A stretch of DNA of 64,000 nt from JAGVSR01 sp964458265 (GCA_964458265.1 CAYWIF010000004.1:50341-114340), one strand, 5' to 3'. Counted from the stretch's first letter, positions 24,782 to 36,076 are shown. The notes: generated from the letters alone by a model not told the origin. A program made the numbers and translations.

Positions 24782-25786
24782 CTAGAGTGTTTTGAGGAAT
24801 GCCACGAGTGCCGCGCGTTCGCTCGGATCGAGGTCTAGATCGCGAACGAGATTTGGTGCCAGCGACGGCCGTTCGAGAAGTCCACCCGCGTAATGCGCCA
24901 CAACGTCGTCCAAGGTGGCAAGCGACCCGTCGTGCATATAGGGCGCTGTTTTCGCGACCTGCCGCAGGCCAGGTGTCTTGAACGCAGGAATACCTGGTGT
25001 GCCCCCCGCCACTGCGGCCCGGCCGGGATCGTCGCTCTTGAGCCCGATGTCGTGGAAGGCGTCGTCGGTCATGCGCCAGCCGCCGTGACACGATACGCAC
25101 CCACCCTTGCCCGCAAATATGCGAAACCCGCGCCGCTCCTCGTCATTCAGAGCGACCGCGTTGCCGGCGATCCAATCGTCGAATCTCGTGACCGGAGAGA
25201 CGATGCTCCGCTCATAGGCTGCGAGCGCAGCAATAATCGCCGCTTCGGTCAGTCCGGATTCGGGAAACGCATCCGCGAAACGCCGCTGCGTGTCCGCGTC
25301 GGACTGTAGAGTTGGCAGCAGAGATGTGGAAACAGCCCCAAGCTCGTTGTCCGCATAAAGCGGAACGCGCGCCTGCGCTTCGAGCGTCGGCTCGCGCCCG
25401 TCCCAGTAGAAGCTGCGCGCCACGGCCAGATTGAACAGATGCGGGGTGTTGCGCTTGAGCGGGGTCCCGTCCCGACCGCGAGCCTTTGGCAAGCCGTCCG
25501 TAAAGCCGTGCTCGGGCCGATGGCAGGTCGCACACGATCTGTCTCCGTCACGCGAGAGCCGCCGGTCGGCAAAGAGGGCAGCACCGAGCGCCTGACGCTT
25601 AAATTCCAATTTGTCGACCGGCGTGGCGGCAGGCCGCGCAAAGATCGATCGCCAGACCTCATCCGCGCCGGCCTCTGCGCCATCCGCTCCCAATGTCGCG
25701 CACCAGACACCGATAGCCATCGCGATCGGCAAAATGGCGCGGATGATTGGCGGGGTGCGCACCGTCATGCGATTGGCCGGTTGCAT
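24782..25786 (-). CDS. Di-heme cytochrome c peroxidase/MauG family protein
   Basis: The 334-residue exported protein has an N-terminal hydrophobic leader and two c-type heme sites, CATCH (85-89) and CVSCH (230-234). NTPHLFNLAVARSFYWDGR and PYMHDGSLATLDDVVAHYAGG are typical of the bacterial di-heme peroxidase superfamily. Members reduce hydrogen peroxide using cytochrome electrons, or, like MauG, modify partner proteins. The length fits the family. Two in-frame starts (25786 and 25768) are possible and neither has a strong ribosome site. It follows the CDF-like gene by 60 bases on the same strand. Confidence 0.9.
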   Translation of the reverse strand: MQPANRMTVRTPPIIRAILPIAMAIGVWCATLGADGAEAGADEVWRSIFARPAATPVDKLEFKRQALGAALFADRRLSRDGDRSCATCHRPEHGFTDGLPKARGRDGTPLKRNTPHLFNLAVARSFYWDGREPTLEAQARVPLYADNELGAVSTSLLPTLQSDADTQRRFADAFPESGLTEAAIIAALAAYERSIVSPVTRFDDWIAGNAVALNDEERRGFRIFAGKGGCVSCHGGWRMTDDAFHDIGLKSDDPGRAAVAGGTPGIPAFKTPGLRQVAKTAPYMHDGSLATLDDVVAHYAGGLLERPSLAPNLVRDLDLDPSERAALVAFLKTL

Positions 25787-25846
25787 TGGCTGAGATCGAA
25801 ACGACGCATGGCTCTTCGTTGCGCTCTGCTCGACGCCGCAAGCACC

Positions 25847-26467
25847 CTAAGCACGCGCATCTTCCAAATCGTTTCCGTCGCGTTCGTCCATCGCGGCTTC
25901 ATAGACTTCATAGGCCGACCCCGAATTGAGGAGCGCGATGCCGAGGCCGGCCACAACGTCCGGCCACATGGAACCGGACGCGACCGTCATGAGGCCGGCA
26001 ACAATAATCGCCAAGTTGGCGGCAACATCGTTACGTGCCGAGAGGAAGGCGGCCAGCGATAGACTACCCCCTTGATTGCGCACGCGCGACAGAAGGAATG
26101 CACAAAACGCATTGACGGCGAGCGCCCCCACGCCCGCGAGTGTGAGAACGACCGGATCGGGTATCGACGGATCGGCAACCTTCTCCCATGCCGTGTAGAG
26201 CGCAGCCAGACCCGGTACGAGAAGACACAATGCCAGCACCAGCCCCACCAATCGCCGGCGTACCGCTGTCCATCCAAGCGCGACAAGAACAAGCGCATTG
26301 ATCGTCGCGTCTTCAAGGAAATCTATGCTGTCGGCAAAGAGCGCGACCGACGCAATGCTCACCGCAATCGCGAACTCGACGAAGAAATAGCCGAGGTTCA
26401 GCGCCGCGACGATCGCGACTGTGCGCCTAAGCGTGCGCGGCGCACTATCGTGCGGGCTCTCATTCAT
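25847..26467 (-). CDS. Short CDF-like cation transporter
   Basis: The 206-residue inner-membrane protein has about six hydrophobic segments. TM2 carries FADSIDFLEDA, which places a DxxxD pair where CDF exporters have their metal site. TM5 carries LSARNDVAANLAIIVAG, in which Ser replaces the usual His of HxxxD. The cytoplasmic C-terminal domain of typical CDF proteins (such as YiiP) is missing: the chain ends about 30 residues after TM6. This short type exists in proteobacteria; metal specificity is uncertain. It is probably co-transcribed with the di-heme peroxidase downstream. Confidence 0.78.
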   Translation of the reverse strand: MNESPHDSAPRTLRRTVAIVAALNLGYFFVEFAIAVSIASVALFADSIDFLEDATINALVLVALGWTAVRRRLVGLVLALCLLVPGLAALYTAWEKVADPSIPDPVVLTLAGVGALAVNAFCAFLLSRVRNQGGSLSLAAFLSARNDVAANLAIIVAGLMTVASGSMWPDVVAGLGIALLNSGSAYEVYEAAMDERDGNDLEDARA

Positions 26468-26709
26468 TCGCAGCGGTGATCCGGCTTCTCTCTATGCCTT
26501 TGCATGGCCATTCGGCCGCTCTTATGCGATCAGGGCTGACGGCGCAATCACCACGAGAGAGAGCCGGCCCGCGCCGTCGCAAGGCCACTCTTTGCCCTTT
26601 CCGCAAGTGCGAAGGCCCCGGCCGGCAGACGAAGACTTTGCCGCCTTATTGCGCCCGACCGCCATTTGGTGTCCAACCTGCAGACCTGCGTTTCCCGAGT
26701 ATTCTCCCA

Positions 26710-28293
26710 ATGCCGCCGCCGCTGCTCAATCCCTCAAGCTTCAACGCAACCCTGTTCGACGCATTGCAATCCGCGGCACGGCGGCACGGTTCGGGCAAAG
26801 TCATCCTGGAAGACGCCGAGCGCCAGCCTCTCACCTACAAGCGTCTGATCCTTGCGAGCCTCGTGCTCGGCAGGCGTCTCAAGTCGGAAACGGCGGCCGG
26901 TGAAGTCACCGGACTGTTGCTTCCGAACGTGAATGCGCTTGTGGTTGCGTTGTTCGGCCTCAACGCCTTTGGGCGCGCGGCCGGGCTTTTGAATTTCACG
27001 GCGGGCGCGCGCAACATCCAATCAGCCGTCAAGACCGGTCCTTTGCCCGTCGTTGTCACGTCCCGCCGTTTCATTGAAACTGCCAAGCTCGACGAACTCG
27101 TCGAGGCCATTGCCGGCACCGAATGGTCACCCGGACGCAAGGTTCGCGTGCTCTACCTCGAAGACGTTCGCAAGGACATCGGCGGAAAGGAGAAAGCCCT
27201 CGGCCTTGTCTCGTCGCTCATGCCCAAGCTCGCGACGGGCAGCAGGATGAAACCTGGAGATACCGGCGTCATCCTCTTCACGTCCGGTACCGAAGGCGTG
27301 CCCAAGGGCGTTGCCTTGACGAACGCCAATCTCGTCGCCAACGCCCGCCAGATTTTCGCCCACGCAACCGGTGTGCTCTCGGCCGCCGACACGGCCATGA
27401 ACCCGCTGCCGATGTTCCACTCGTTCGGTTTGACCGCTGGCACGCTCATGCCGCTCCTCAACGGTATGAAGGTCGTGCTTTATCCGAGTCCCCTGCACTA
27501 CAAACAGGTCCCCAAACTGATCAAGGAAACCAAGGCGACGCTCCTCCTCTCCACCGACACCTTCCTGCAGGGCTATGCCCGCGCCGCCGACGAGGGGGAT
27601 ACGGATTCGCTGCGCTACGTCGTGGCCGGAGCGGAACGCGTAAAGGATTCAACGCGCGCGCTATGGAGCCGAAGCGGCACGGAAATTCTCGAAGGTTACG
27701 GCGCAACGGAATGTTCGCCCGTTATTTCCTGCAATCTGCCCGCACAACATCAACACGGCAGCGTCGGCCGCCCGCTTCCTGGAATCGAGACCCGCCTGAT
27801 GCCCGTCGAAGGCATCGCGGAAGGCGGGCGGCTGCTCGTCCGCGGACCCAATGTCATGGCGGGTTATATCTTCCCGGAAACACCGGGCATTGTCGTCCCA
27901 CCCGCCGGGGGCTGGCACGACACCGGCGACATCGTGACGATCGAGGACGGCTACATCCACATTCGCGGCCGCGCCAAACGCTTTGCCAAAATCGGCGGCG
28001 AGATGGTCTCGCTCGCCGCAATCGAAGCCCTGGCCTCAAGTCTATGGCCGGACAACACACACGTCTGTGTGTCTCTCCCCGATCCCCGGCGCGGTGAAAG
28101 TCTCGTCCTCGTCACTGATAAGCCGGACGCCGACAAAGCCGCCCTTGCCGGCCATGCGCGTGACCAGGGCGTCGCTGAACTCTGGGTGCCCAAAGCCCTT
28201 CTCGTGACACAGCAGATCCCCATTCTGGGATCCGGCAAGGTCGACTACGCTGCAACGCTGGAAATGGCCCGCGAAGCCCGGCCGCTGCTCTAG
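26710..28293 (+). CDS. Aas-like acyl-ACP synthetase (AMP-binding), stand-alone
   Basis: This adenylating enzyme would activate fatty acids with ATP and load them on ACP or CoA. The 527 residues closely follow the C-terminal synthetase half of E. coli Aas: ILFTSGTEGVPKGV (P-loop), MFHSFGLTAGTLMPLL, LYPSPLHYKQVP, LRYVVAGAERV, LEGYGATECSPV, GRAKRFAKIGGEMVSL and PILGSGKVDY. The N-terminal PlsC acyltransferase half is absent, and no such gene is adjacent. The start is set at ATG 26710, because residues encoded from 26476 are not Aas-like. The MFS gene begins 23 bases downstream. Activation of exogenous or recycled acyl chains is the likely task. Confidence 0.88.
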   Translation: MPPPLLNPSSFNATLFDALQSAARRHGSGKVILEDAERQPLTYKRLILASLVLGRRLKSETAAGEVTGLLLPNVNALVVALFGLNAFGRAAGLLNFTAGARNIQSAVKTGPLPVVVTSRRFIETAKLDELVEAIAGTEWSPGRKVRVLYLEDVRKDIGGKEKALGLVSSLMPKLATGSRMKPGDTGVILFTSGTEGVPKGVALTNANLVANARQIFAHATGVLSAADTAMNPLPMFHSFGLTAGTLMPLLNGMKVVLYPSPLHYKQVPKLIKETKATLLLSTDTFLQGYARAADEGDTDSLRYVVAGAERVKDSTRALWSRSGTEILEGYGATECSPVISCNLPAQHQHGSVGRPLPGIETRLMPVEGIAEGGRLLVRGPNVMAGYIFPETPGIVVPPAGGWHDTGDIVTIEDGYIHIRGRAKRFAKIGGEMVSLAAIEALASSLWPDNTHVCVSLPDPRRGESLVLVTDKPDADKAALAGHARDQGVAELWVPKALLVTQQIPILGSGKVDYAATLEMAREARPLL

Positions 28294-28316
28294 CTGGCCT
28301 AAAACCCCGGACAAAC

Positions 28317-29822
28317 ATGACTGACGTGAGCCTGCCCCGATCCTTCGGCGACCGCATACTCGACCTCCTGACCCGCGCCGTCCTGGCCCCTGTCCGCGCG
28401 TTCCGCCTGCAATACCTGCCGTTGCTGATGGTCTATTTCGCCTATGGCGCGCTTGGCATCATCGCCGTTGCCGACAGTTTCTGGGTCAAGAAGGAGCTGA
28501 CGCTCTCACCCGCAGCCTTGGCGCAACTCGGCGTGTGGTTGACCCTGCCGTGGGCCGTGAAAATGGTCTTCGGCGAATTGGTCGACACCGTTCCACTGAT
28601 GGGTTCGCGGCGCCGCGGCTACGTCTTTCTCGGCGCGTCCCTCATTGCCACCGGTCTCATCCTTCTCGCGGGCGCGGCCGGCAAATGGATAACCTTCGCA
28701 CCGCCCGAGCAGCTCTACATCATCGCCCAGATCGTCACGGTGATCGGCGTCGTCTTGCAGGACGTCGTCGCCGACGCCATGAGCACCGAAGTCGTGCCGC
28801 GCGTGTCTGCGGACGGTACCCCTCGCCCGCAGGCCGAGATCGATCAAGACCTTGGGATGGTCCAGATATTGGGCCGCCTCGCGCTGTCGTTCGGCGCACT
28901 CTCGGTGGCGGGTCTCGCCGGCTTCCTCGCCAACCGGCTTGCCTACGAAACGGTCTTTCTCATCGGCCTTGCCGTACCCGCGATCTCCGCCAGCGGCGCC
29001 CTGCTCGTCCGGCTTGAAAGCAGCGAAAGCCGGCCCACGGATTGGCGCATTCTAGGTGGTGGCCTGGCTTTCGGCGCGCTGACGGTCCTCATAGCGCTGC
29101 TGCAAGTGCCGTACGCCCAGGAAATCACGTTCCTGATGTCGCTGGCGGTGATCGTCACGATGCTCAATCACGTCACGGGCGACATCGATCCAAACACGCG
29201 ACTCAAAATCTTTTATGCCGCCCTGATCATCTTCTTCTTTCGCGCCACACCGGGCGTGGGTGAAGGCTACCGCTGGTTTACCATCGATGTGCTCGGATTC
29301 GACGAGGCCTTCTACGGCATCCTCGGCCAGATTGGCGCGGCCATTGCGCTGATCGCGGCTTGGCTGCTCTCCGACGCCATTACCCGCGTTCCGGTCGCCC
29401 GCGTGCTGCTCTGGCTGACGATCCTCGGCGGTATCCTGTCCTTACCAAGCCTGTTTCTCGTCTACCGGGTCGATCTATGGACTGAGGCAACGTTCGGATT
29501 CGGCGCCCGCACCATCGCCATCATCGACGCCGCCGCGGCCTCCCCGCTCGCACAACTCAGTATGGTGCCGCTTCTAACCCTCATCGCGATCTACGCGCCG
29601 CCCTCCAAGCGCGCCGTCTGGTTCGCATTGATGGCCTCGTTCTTGAACCTCGCGCTTATCGCCGGCCAACTGGCCACCAAGTATTTGAACCAGATCTTTC
29701 TCATTGAACGGGGCAACTACGCTGAACTCCCCGCGCTCGTTGTCACCGCCGTTATCCTCAGCGTCGTGATCCCTCTGGCGGCGATCTTGGCCTTCGGTGG
29801 CCGCCTGAAGCGACAATACTGA
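28317..29822 (+). CDS. MFS carrier of the folate-biopterin/BT1 type
   Basis: The 501-residue inner-membrane protein has about 12 hydrophobic segments. WAVKMVFGELVDTVPLMGSRRRGYVFLG after TM2 and LQDVVADAMSTEVV in TM4 resemble the folate-biopterin (BT1) transporter family rather than LplT, the lysophospholipid flippase that partners Aas in enterobacteria. It starts 23 bases after the acyl-ACP synthetase gene, so the two are almost certainly one operon. A lipid-related substrate is therefore possible, while the family suggests pterins or folate; the conflict is unresolved. Confidence 0.82.
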   Translation: MTDVSLPRSFGDRILDLLTRAVLAPVRAFRLQYLPLLMVYFAYGALGIIAVADSFWVKKELTLSPAALAQLGVWLTLPWAVKMVFGELVDTVPLMGSRRRGYVFLGASLIATGLILLAGAAGKWITFAPPEQLYIIAQIVTVIGVVLQDVVADAMSTEVVPRVSADGTPRPQAEIDQDLGMVQILGRLALSFGALSVAGLAGFLANRLAYETVFLIGLAVPAISASGALLVRLESSESRPTDWRILGGGLAFGALTVLIALLQVPYAQEITFLMSLAVIVTMLNHVTGDIDPNTRLKIFYAALIIFFFRATPGVGEGYRWFTIDVLGFDEAFYGILGQIGAAIALIAAWLLSDAITRVPVARVLLWLTILGGILSLPSLFLVYRVDLWTEATFGFGARTIAIIDAAAASPLAQLSMVPLLTLIAIYAPPSKRAVWFALMASFLNLALIAGQLATKYLNQIFLIERGNYAELPALVVTAVILSVVIPLAAILAFGGRLKRQY

Positions 29823-29955
29823 GGAGACCAATCGCTCAAAAACGTGGCTCCCGAACCACGCTCGCCGTCAGAAACAGTTATGCCGCCTTCGGTCTCTTGA
29901 CCCCCGTGCCCAGGTCTCTCAATGATCATCGCCGGGGGCTTCCGGCCCTGCGGCA

Positions 29956-29979
29956 CTGGCCTTGCCGGGACAAGGCCAG
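29956..29979. repeat. Perfect 9-bp hairpin after the MFS gene
   Basis: CTGGCCTTG and CAAGGCCAG pair perfectly around the 6-base loop CCGGGA, 134 bases after the MFS stop. No T-run follows, so it is not a classic intrinsic terminator. It may still end or stabilise the transcript. The rest of 29823-30108 shows no gene. Confidence 0.4.
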
Positions 29980-30108
29980 CCGCGGCGGTTACGGCAGGAA
30001 ATCCAACGACCATCGACCGGCAACAAGATCGAACAACATTGGCCCGTGCTGCTGCCCAACCTGTCTCGACGGTTGGCGGGGCGCGGGTTGTCAGGGAATA
30101 AAAAAAGC

Positions 30109-30309
30109 ATGTCTGGTCAGCTTCAGGGCTCCGGCGGCGACGCCGTTGCAGCCGCACCCCGTTTGCTCGATGTCAGATGGGCGCTCCGCCGCGCGCTCCT
30201 CGGTCTCGTGATTCTGGCCTTCGGCGTTGGCTCGGTGGCCTGGCTGACGCATGCTTCAATCGATCCGGCGCTCGAAACTTCGTCCGTCTCGCGCACGCCG
30301 CAGAAATAA
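30109..30309 (+). CDS. Small single-pass membrane protein, unknown
   Basis: The 66-residue frame starts at ATG 30109 after AGGGAATAAAAAAAGC. A short polar N-terminus is followed by RWALRRALLGLVILAFGVGSVAW, a strong transmembrane helix with preceding Arg residues, and a short Ser/Thr tail. The positive-inside rule predicts a cytoplasmic N-terminus. The ribosome site is rather far from the ATG. No family is recognised, and the gene is called on composition and a plausible topology. Confidence 0.5.
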   Translation: MSGQLQGSGGDAVAAAPRLLDVRWALRRALLGLVILAFGVGSVAWLTHASIDPALETSSVSRTPQK

Positions 30310-30384
30310 GTGGCTCTCGCCCCTTTTCGCTGACGGTTGATGCCATTAGGCTATGCCCAGCATAGGATCGACCGGCGAGGGACC

Positions 30385-30669
30385 ATGCCGACTACCGAAT
30401 TCTTGCAATTGATCGTCGTTGCCGCGATCGCAGGTTATGTCGGCTACCTGTTGGGTCGCGCCAGCGCCAACGTGACAGGTCCGAAGACCTCTACAACCAC
30501 GCACGCCTCCGAGCCCGGCGACGATGCGCCCGAGGCACCAACCCGGCGCGCATCCACGGCGCCTCCGGCCGGCGCCGGCCCTGGCAACCACACAGGCGAC
30601 CGAGCACCGCCGCGGCGGTCTTCCGCACCGCCTCCCGCAGCCGCCGGATTGATGAAGCGCGAAGATTAA
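30385..30669 (+). CDS. Small membrane-anchored protein with Pro/Ala-rich tail, unknown
   Basis: The 94-residue product starts at ATG 30385 with GAGGGA just upstream. An N-terminal helix (LQLIVVAAIAGYVGYLLGRASA) with a glycine pattern is followed by a low-complexity Pro/Ala/Thr tail. It looks like a bitopic membrane protein with a disordered cytoplasmic or periplasmic tail. It lies upstream of bpt on the same strand. Function unknown. Confidence 0.55.
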   Translation: MPTTEFLQLIVVAAIAGYVGYLLGRASANVTGPKTSTTTHASEPGDDAPEAPTRRASTAPPAGAGPGNHTGDRAPPRRSSAPPPAAAGLMKRED

Positions 30670-30856
30670 AAGGCACTTACGAACCCGGACGATCTCGGCC
30701 GCGGGTGAACATTGTGCATCCAGCTTTCAACGCCGATGCTACGTGCGGCTTGAATGCCGTGGCGGCTCACGTATCATCCTTCCGCCGCATTGCCACCCGA
30801 AGGCTCGAAACGAACCCGGCAGGCACCCGGCCGCAGGCGTGACCCAAGGACGGGCG

Positions 30857-31603
30857 ATGAGCGAGCAGCGAAAGCATTTCCCTGAGTTTTACGTCACCGC
30901 GGCTCAGCCCTGCCCATATCTTCAGGGCCGGCTTGAACGCAAGCTTTTCACCCACCTGACGGCCGACAAGCAGCCTGCACTCGTCGATAATCTCCTGCGC
31001 GGCGGCTTCCGCCGCAGCCAGAACATCGCCTACATGCCCTACTGCGAGGGTTGCCATGCATGCGTTTCGGTACGCGTGGTCGTTGACGAATTCCAGCCGT
31101 CCGGCTCGATGCGCCGCGTTACGGCGGAAAACATCGATCTTTCGGCACGCCGTGTCCCGGCCATGCCCACCTCCGAACAGTTCAGTCTCTTCCGCCGCTA
31201 CATCGATGCCCGTCACGGCGACGGCGGCATGGCCGACATGAGCGCCCTCGATTATGCGCTGATGGTGGAAGAGAGCGTCATCGAAACGTCGATCACCGAG
31301 TACAGGCTGAAGCCCGCCGCTGACGCATTGTCATCCGATCCACATCGCTGGCCGCTCGCCGCCGCCGCGCTGTGCGACCGTCTCTCCGACGGAATTTCGA
31401 TGGTCTATTCCTATTACGAGCCGACCGAAAGCCGCCGCGGACTTGGCACCTACATGATCCTGGAAACGATCGAGCATGCACGCAGCCTTGGCCTGCCTTA
31501 TGTCTATCTCGGCTATTGGATCGAAGGCTCGCGCAAAATGAACTACAAAACCCGCTTCCTCCCCCAGGAACGTCTGGGTCCCAATGGCTGGGAACGGGTC
31601 TGA
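30857..31603 (+). CDS. bpt: Aspartate/glutamate leucyltransferase
   Basis: Bpt moves Leu from Leu-tRNA to N-terminal Asp or Glu of proteins, marking them for ClpS/ClpAP degradation in the N-degron pathway. The 248-residue protein carries FPEFYVTAAQPCPYLQGRLERKLFTHL, GFRRSQNIAYMPYCEGCHACVSVRV, SYYEPTESRRGLGTYMILE and YVYLGYWIEGSRKMNYKTRF, the full set of ATE/Bpt motifs including the N-terminal Cys cluster. The start at ATG 30857 follows CCAAGGA; a longer frame from 30743 adds no Bpt sequence. Confidence 0.95.
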   Translation: MSEQRKHFPEFYVTAAQPCPYLQGRLERKLFTHLTADKQPALVDNLLRGGFRRSQNIAYMPYCEGCHACVSVRVVVDEFQPSGSMRRVTAENIDLSARRVPAMPTSEQFSLFRRYIDARHGDGGMADMSALDYALMVEESVIETSITEYRLKPAADALSSDPHRWPLAAAALCDRLSDGISMVYSYYEPTESRRGLGTYMILETIEHARSLGLPYVYLGYWIEGSRKMNYKTRFLPQERLGPNGWERV

Positions 31604-31609
31604 TCCGGA

Positions 31610-32104
31610 CTATTCACCCAATTCAGCGTCGATCTTCTGAAACATGTAGAGCCACTTGGCGTTCTGCGTATTGACGAGTTCGCTCATGTGCCCGCGCAAA
31701 AGCTGATAGAGCCCGCAGTCAGGCGTCGCAGAAGCACTCCCCTCGCCGCCCATCGACACGATCTTATTGAGCAGTTCGCTGGTCTTGCGGTCGAAGTCGT
31801 CGATCGCATTGTCCTTCACGTAGGGCACGGCCTCTTTCAGAAACTGGTCTTCGGTCCAGTTCTTCTTCGTGCGTAACGCACGCAGCTTTTCCTGAAAGCG
31901 CGGCCGGTTCTGACTGTTGAGATCGCGCAAGGCGCCGGCGGACTGATCGACGACAGTCTCGAAGTCCGCTTTTGTGCATCCGCCCGGCGACGGCGCAGCG
32001 TCCTGTGCGAGTGCGCCAATGCCAATCGGAGCGGCACTCGCGACAGCAATGACCGCAAGCTTGAACAGTCTCGTAAAGCGATAACGACCCGTCCACGCAC
32101 CCAT
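31610..32104 (-). CDS. Exported protein of unknown function
   Basis: From ATG 32104 the product has 164 residues. A signal peptide (about 1-34, ending near ALAQDA) precedes a helical mature chain with GGCTKADFETVVDQSAGALRDLN and FQEKLRALRTKKNWTEDQFLKEA. A final segment ends LVNTQNAKWLYMFQKIDAELGE. Two Cys (one near the mature N-terminus, one in TPDCGLYQ) could form a disulfide. No clear ribosome site is seen. It lies 113 bases after parC on the same strand and converges on bpt with six bases between stops. No family is recognised. Confidence 0.72.
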   Translation of the reverse strand: MGAWTGRYRFTRLFKLAVIAVASAAPIGIGALAQDAAPSPGGCTKADFETVVDQSAGALRDLNSQNRPRFQEKLRALRTKKNWTEDQFLKEAVPYVKDNAIDDFDRKTSELLNKIVSMGGEGSASATPDCGLYQLLRGHMSELVNTQNAKWLYMFQKIDAELGE

Positions 32105-32217
32105 GACAGTTTCGTAGCGAGGCCACGTCAGCCTGACAAGGGCAGGACGCGGGAAACTCTCATGCTTTTGCGGGCACGGATCATGCGGCGCAGGCTGGTT
32201 TTCGCGTGCGCCGGGCC

Positions 32218-34470
<2,253 letters not shown>

Positions 34471-34612
34471 AGCTCGTGGTTAGCGGACCAACCCGGCTCC
34501 CTCAAGTGCCGGGCCGCCACATCCCCTGCCCGCACCCCGTCCACAGCCGAATTTTGCCAACTTGTTCGCGTTTCGATAGCATTCCGGCAAAACCCGAAAG
34601 AGCCTGCCTGCA

Positions 34613-35302
34613 ATGCTGCTGCCCGATGTTCCGGCCGTCGAAATGGCTGTCATTGAAATGACCAACGCCTATCGCCGCGAGAACAAACTCGGTCAGGTCA
34701 AGGCCAGCCCCGCGTTGACGAAGACGGCGCGCGCCTATGCTGCATATCTTGCGAAGAACAATGCCTTTTCCCATACCGCCGACCAGCGCGACGTCGGCGA
34801 CCGCGCCACGTCCTCCGGCTACCAGTGGTGCTCGATCGGCGAGAACCTCGCCATGAACCTCGATAGCCGCGGCTTCGAAACCCGTGCGCTGGCCCGCCAG
34901 ACCGTCGAGGGTTGGATCAATTCACCCGCACACAAGGAAAATCTACTTGGCGGCCACTACACGGAGGTCGGCGTCGGCGTGGTGCGCGCTCCAGACAAGA
35001 ATCCCAAATATATTACCGTGCAAGTCTTCGGCCGGCCGCATTCGGAAAAGTTCACTTTCCAGATCGCGAATGCGTCGGGCCAGCCCGTATCATACACGTT
35101 CAGCGGCGAAGCACATGACTTAAGCCCCAGCATGAGTGTCACCCACACCGCCTGCACGCCGGGTGCGCTCGATTTCGTCAAGGCCGGGCCTAAAAAAATC
35201 TCGGCGCGCTACCAAGCCAGCGACCAGACCGTCTACACGCTGAAGAGCGATGCGAAATCCGGTTTGAAGGTGGAACTTTCCAAGCGCGCCACGCTGGATT
35301 GA
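34613..35302 (+). CDS. CAP (SCP/PR-1) domain protein without visible signal peptide
   Basis: The 229-residue protein has a CAP domain: EMTNAYRRENKLG, LAKNNAFSHTADQRD (with the motif His), WCSIGENLAMN and WINSPAHKENLLGGHYTEVGVGV. A beta-rich C-terminal domain (about 145-229) follows. Bacterial CAP proteins are usually exported, yet here an in-frame TAG lies 12 codons upstream of the ATG and no leader can be placed. The first 11 residues (MLLPDVPAVEM) are only weakly hydrophobic. Function of bacterial CAP proteins is mostly unknown. Confidence 0.8.
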   Translation: MLLPDVPAVEMAVIEMTNAYRRENKLGQVKASPALTKTARAYAAYLAKNNAFSHTADQRDVGDRATSSGYQWCSIGENLAMNLDSRGFETRALARQTVEGWINSPAHKENLLGGHYTEVGVGVVRAPDKNPKYITVQVFGRPHSEKFTFQIANASGQPVSYTFSGEAHDLSPSMSVTHTACTPGALDFVKAGPKKISARYQASDQTVYTLKSDAKSGLKVELSKRATLD

Positions 35303-35305
35303 AAG

Positions 35306-36028
35306 CTACGATCGGTCGATATGCGTTAAGATTCGCGATCGCGGCTCCGGCAGCACATCGCCCTTCGGGGCCAGCACGCGCTGTTGAAGAAAATATCCCG
35401 TCAGCGCAAAGCCCGCCATGACGTCTTCTCGCGTCGCGTGCCGGTCGCGCACCGAAGTCAGGAACTGCGGCAGCCGCAGAAGGCGATCCTTATAGGGTTC
35501 TCCCGCTGACGCCGAGACCGCCCGGCCTGACTTCGGCGACACATAGATCAACTGATCGTTGGCCCCCGTCGCGGCGCAGGCCGACAGATCGAGACCGAAT
35601 CCCAACTCCTGCAACAGCGCCAGTTCCCAGCGCACCATCAGCGCCGGCCAAACGGTTGGATCATCGAGAAAACTCAAGACGAACAGCGTCACCTCGTAGA
35701 GCGCCGGGTGCGGATCGCGCTCCGGCAGAAGCCGCGCCAGAGCGCACATGGAGGTGAGGCCCGCCAGCGCCGCCGCATCCTCCATGGCCGACGCTGCGTA
35801 AGCCCGCCGCAACTCCAGCGTGGCATGTCCCAGATGCTCCGCCAGCCGCGCCTTCCATGTCGCATCGACATGATTGCCCATCTGCAGCATCGGCCGCGCC
35901 TTGCGCGACCTTCCGCCATGAACGAGACCGGAATGCCGCCCGTGCGACCGCGTAAAAAGTTCGACCACGGCCGCCGTCTCGCCGTGTGCCTTTACGCTGA
36001 GGATAATTGCTTCGTCCGACCATTCCAT
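35306..36028 (-). CDS. recO: DNA repair protein RecO
   Basis: RecO helps RecR load RecA on SSB-coated gaps. The 240-residue protein has the N-terminal OB-fold (MEWSDEAIILSVKAHGETAAVVELFTRSHGRHSGLVHGGRSRK) and a helical middle. The C-terminal part carries LELALLQELGFG-like sequence (WELALLQELGFGLDLS). The usual RecO zinc Cys cluster is not evident (only CAATG remains), as often in alphaproteobacteria. It follows era by 48 bases. Confidence 0.94.
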   Translation of the reverse strand: MEWSDEAIILSVKAHGETAAVVELFTRSHGRHSGLVHGGRSRKARPMLQMGNHVDATWKARLAEHLGHATLELRRAYAASAMEDAAALAGLTSMCALARLLPERDPHPALYEVTLFVLSFLDDPTVWPALMVRWELALLQELGFGLDLSACAATGANDQLIYVSPKSGRAVSASAGEPYKDRLLRLPQFLTSVRDRHATREDVMAGFALTGYFLQQRVLAPKGDVLPEPRSRILTHIDRS

Positions 36029-36076
36029 GGACGAGCCTTAGCGGGGGGCAGCCCTTCGGCGCAAGCTCTTGGGTCT

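Noticed and set aside
28317..29822. Calling the MFS protein LplT from its Aas-like neighbour
   Set aside because: The loop and TM4 motifs (GELVDTVPLMGSRRRGY, QDVVADAMS) fit BT1-type carriers rather than LplT.
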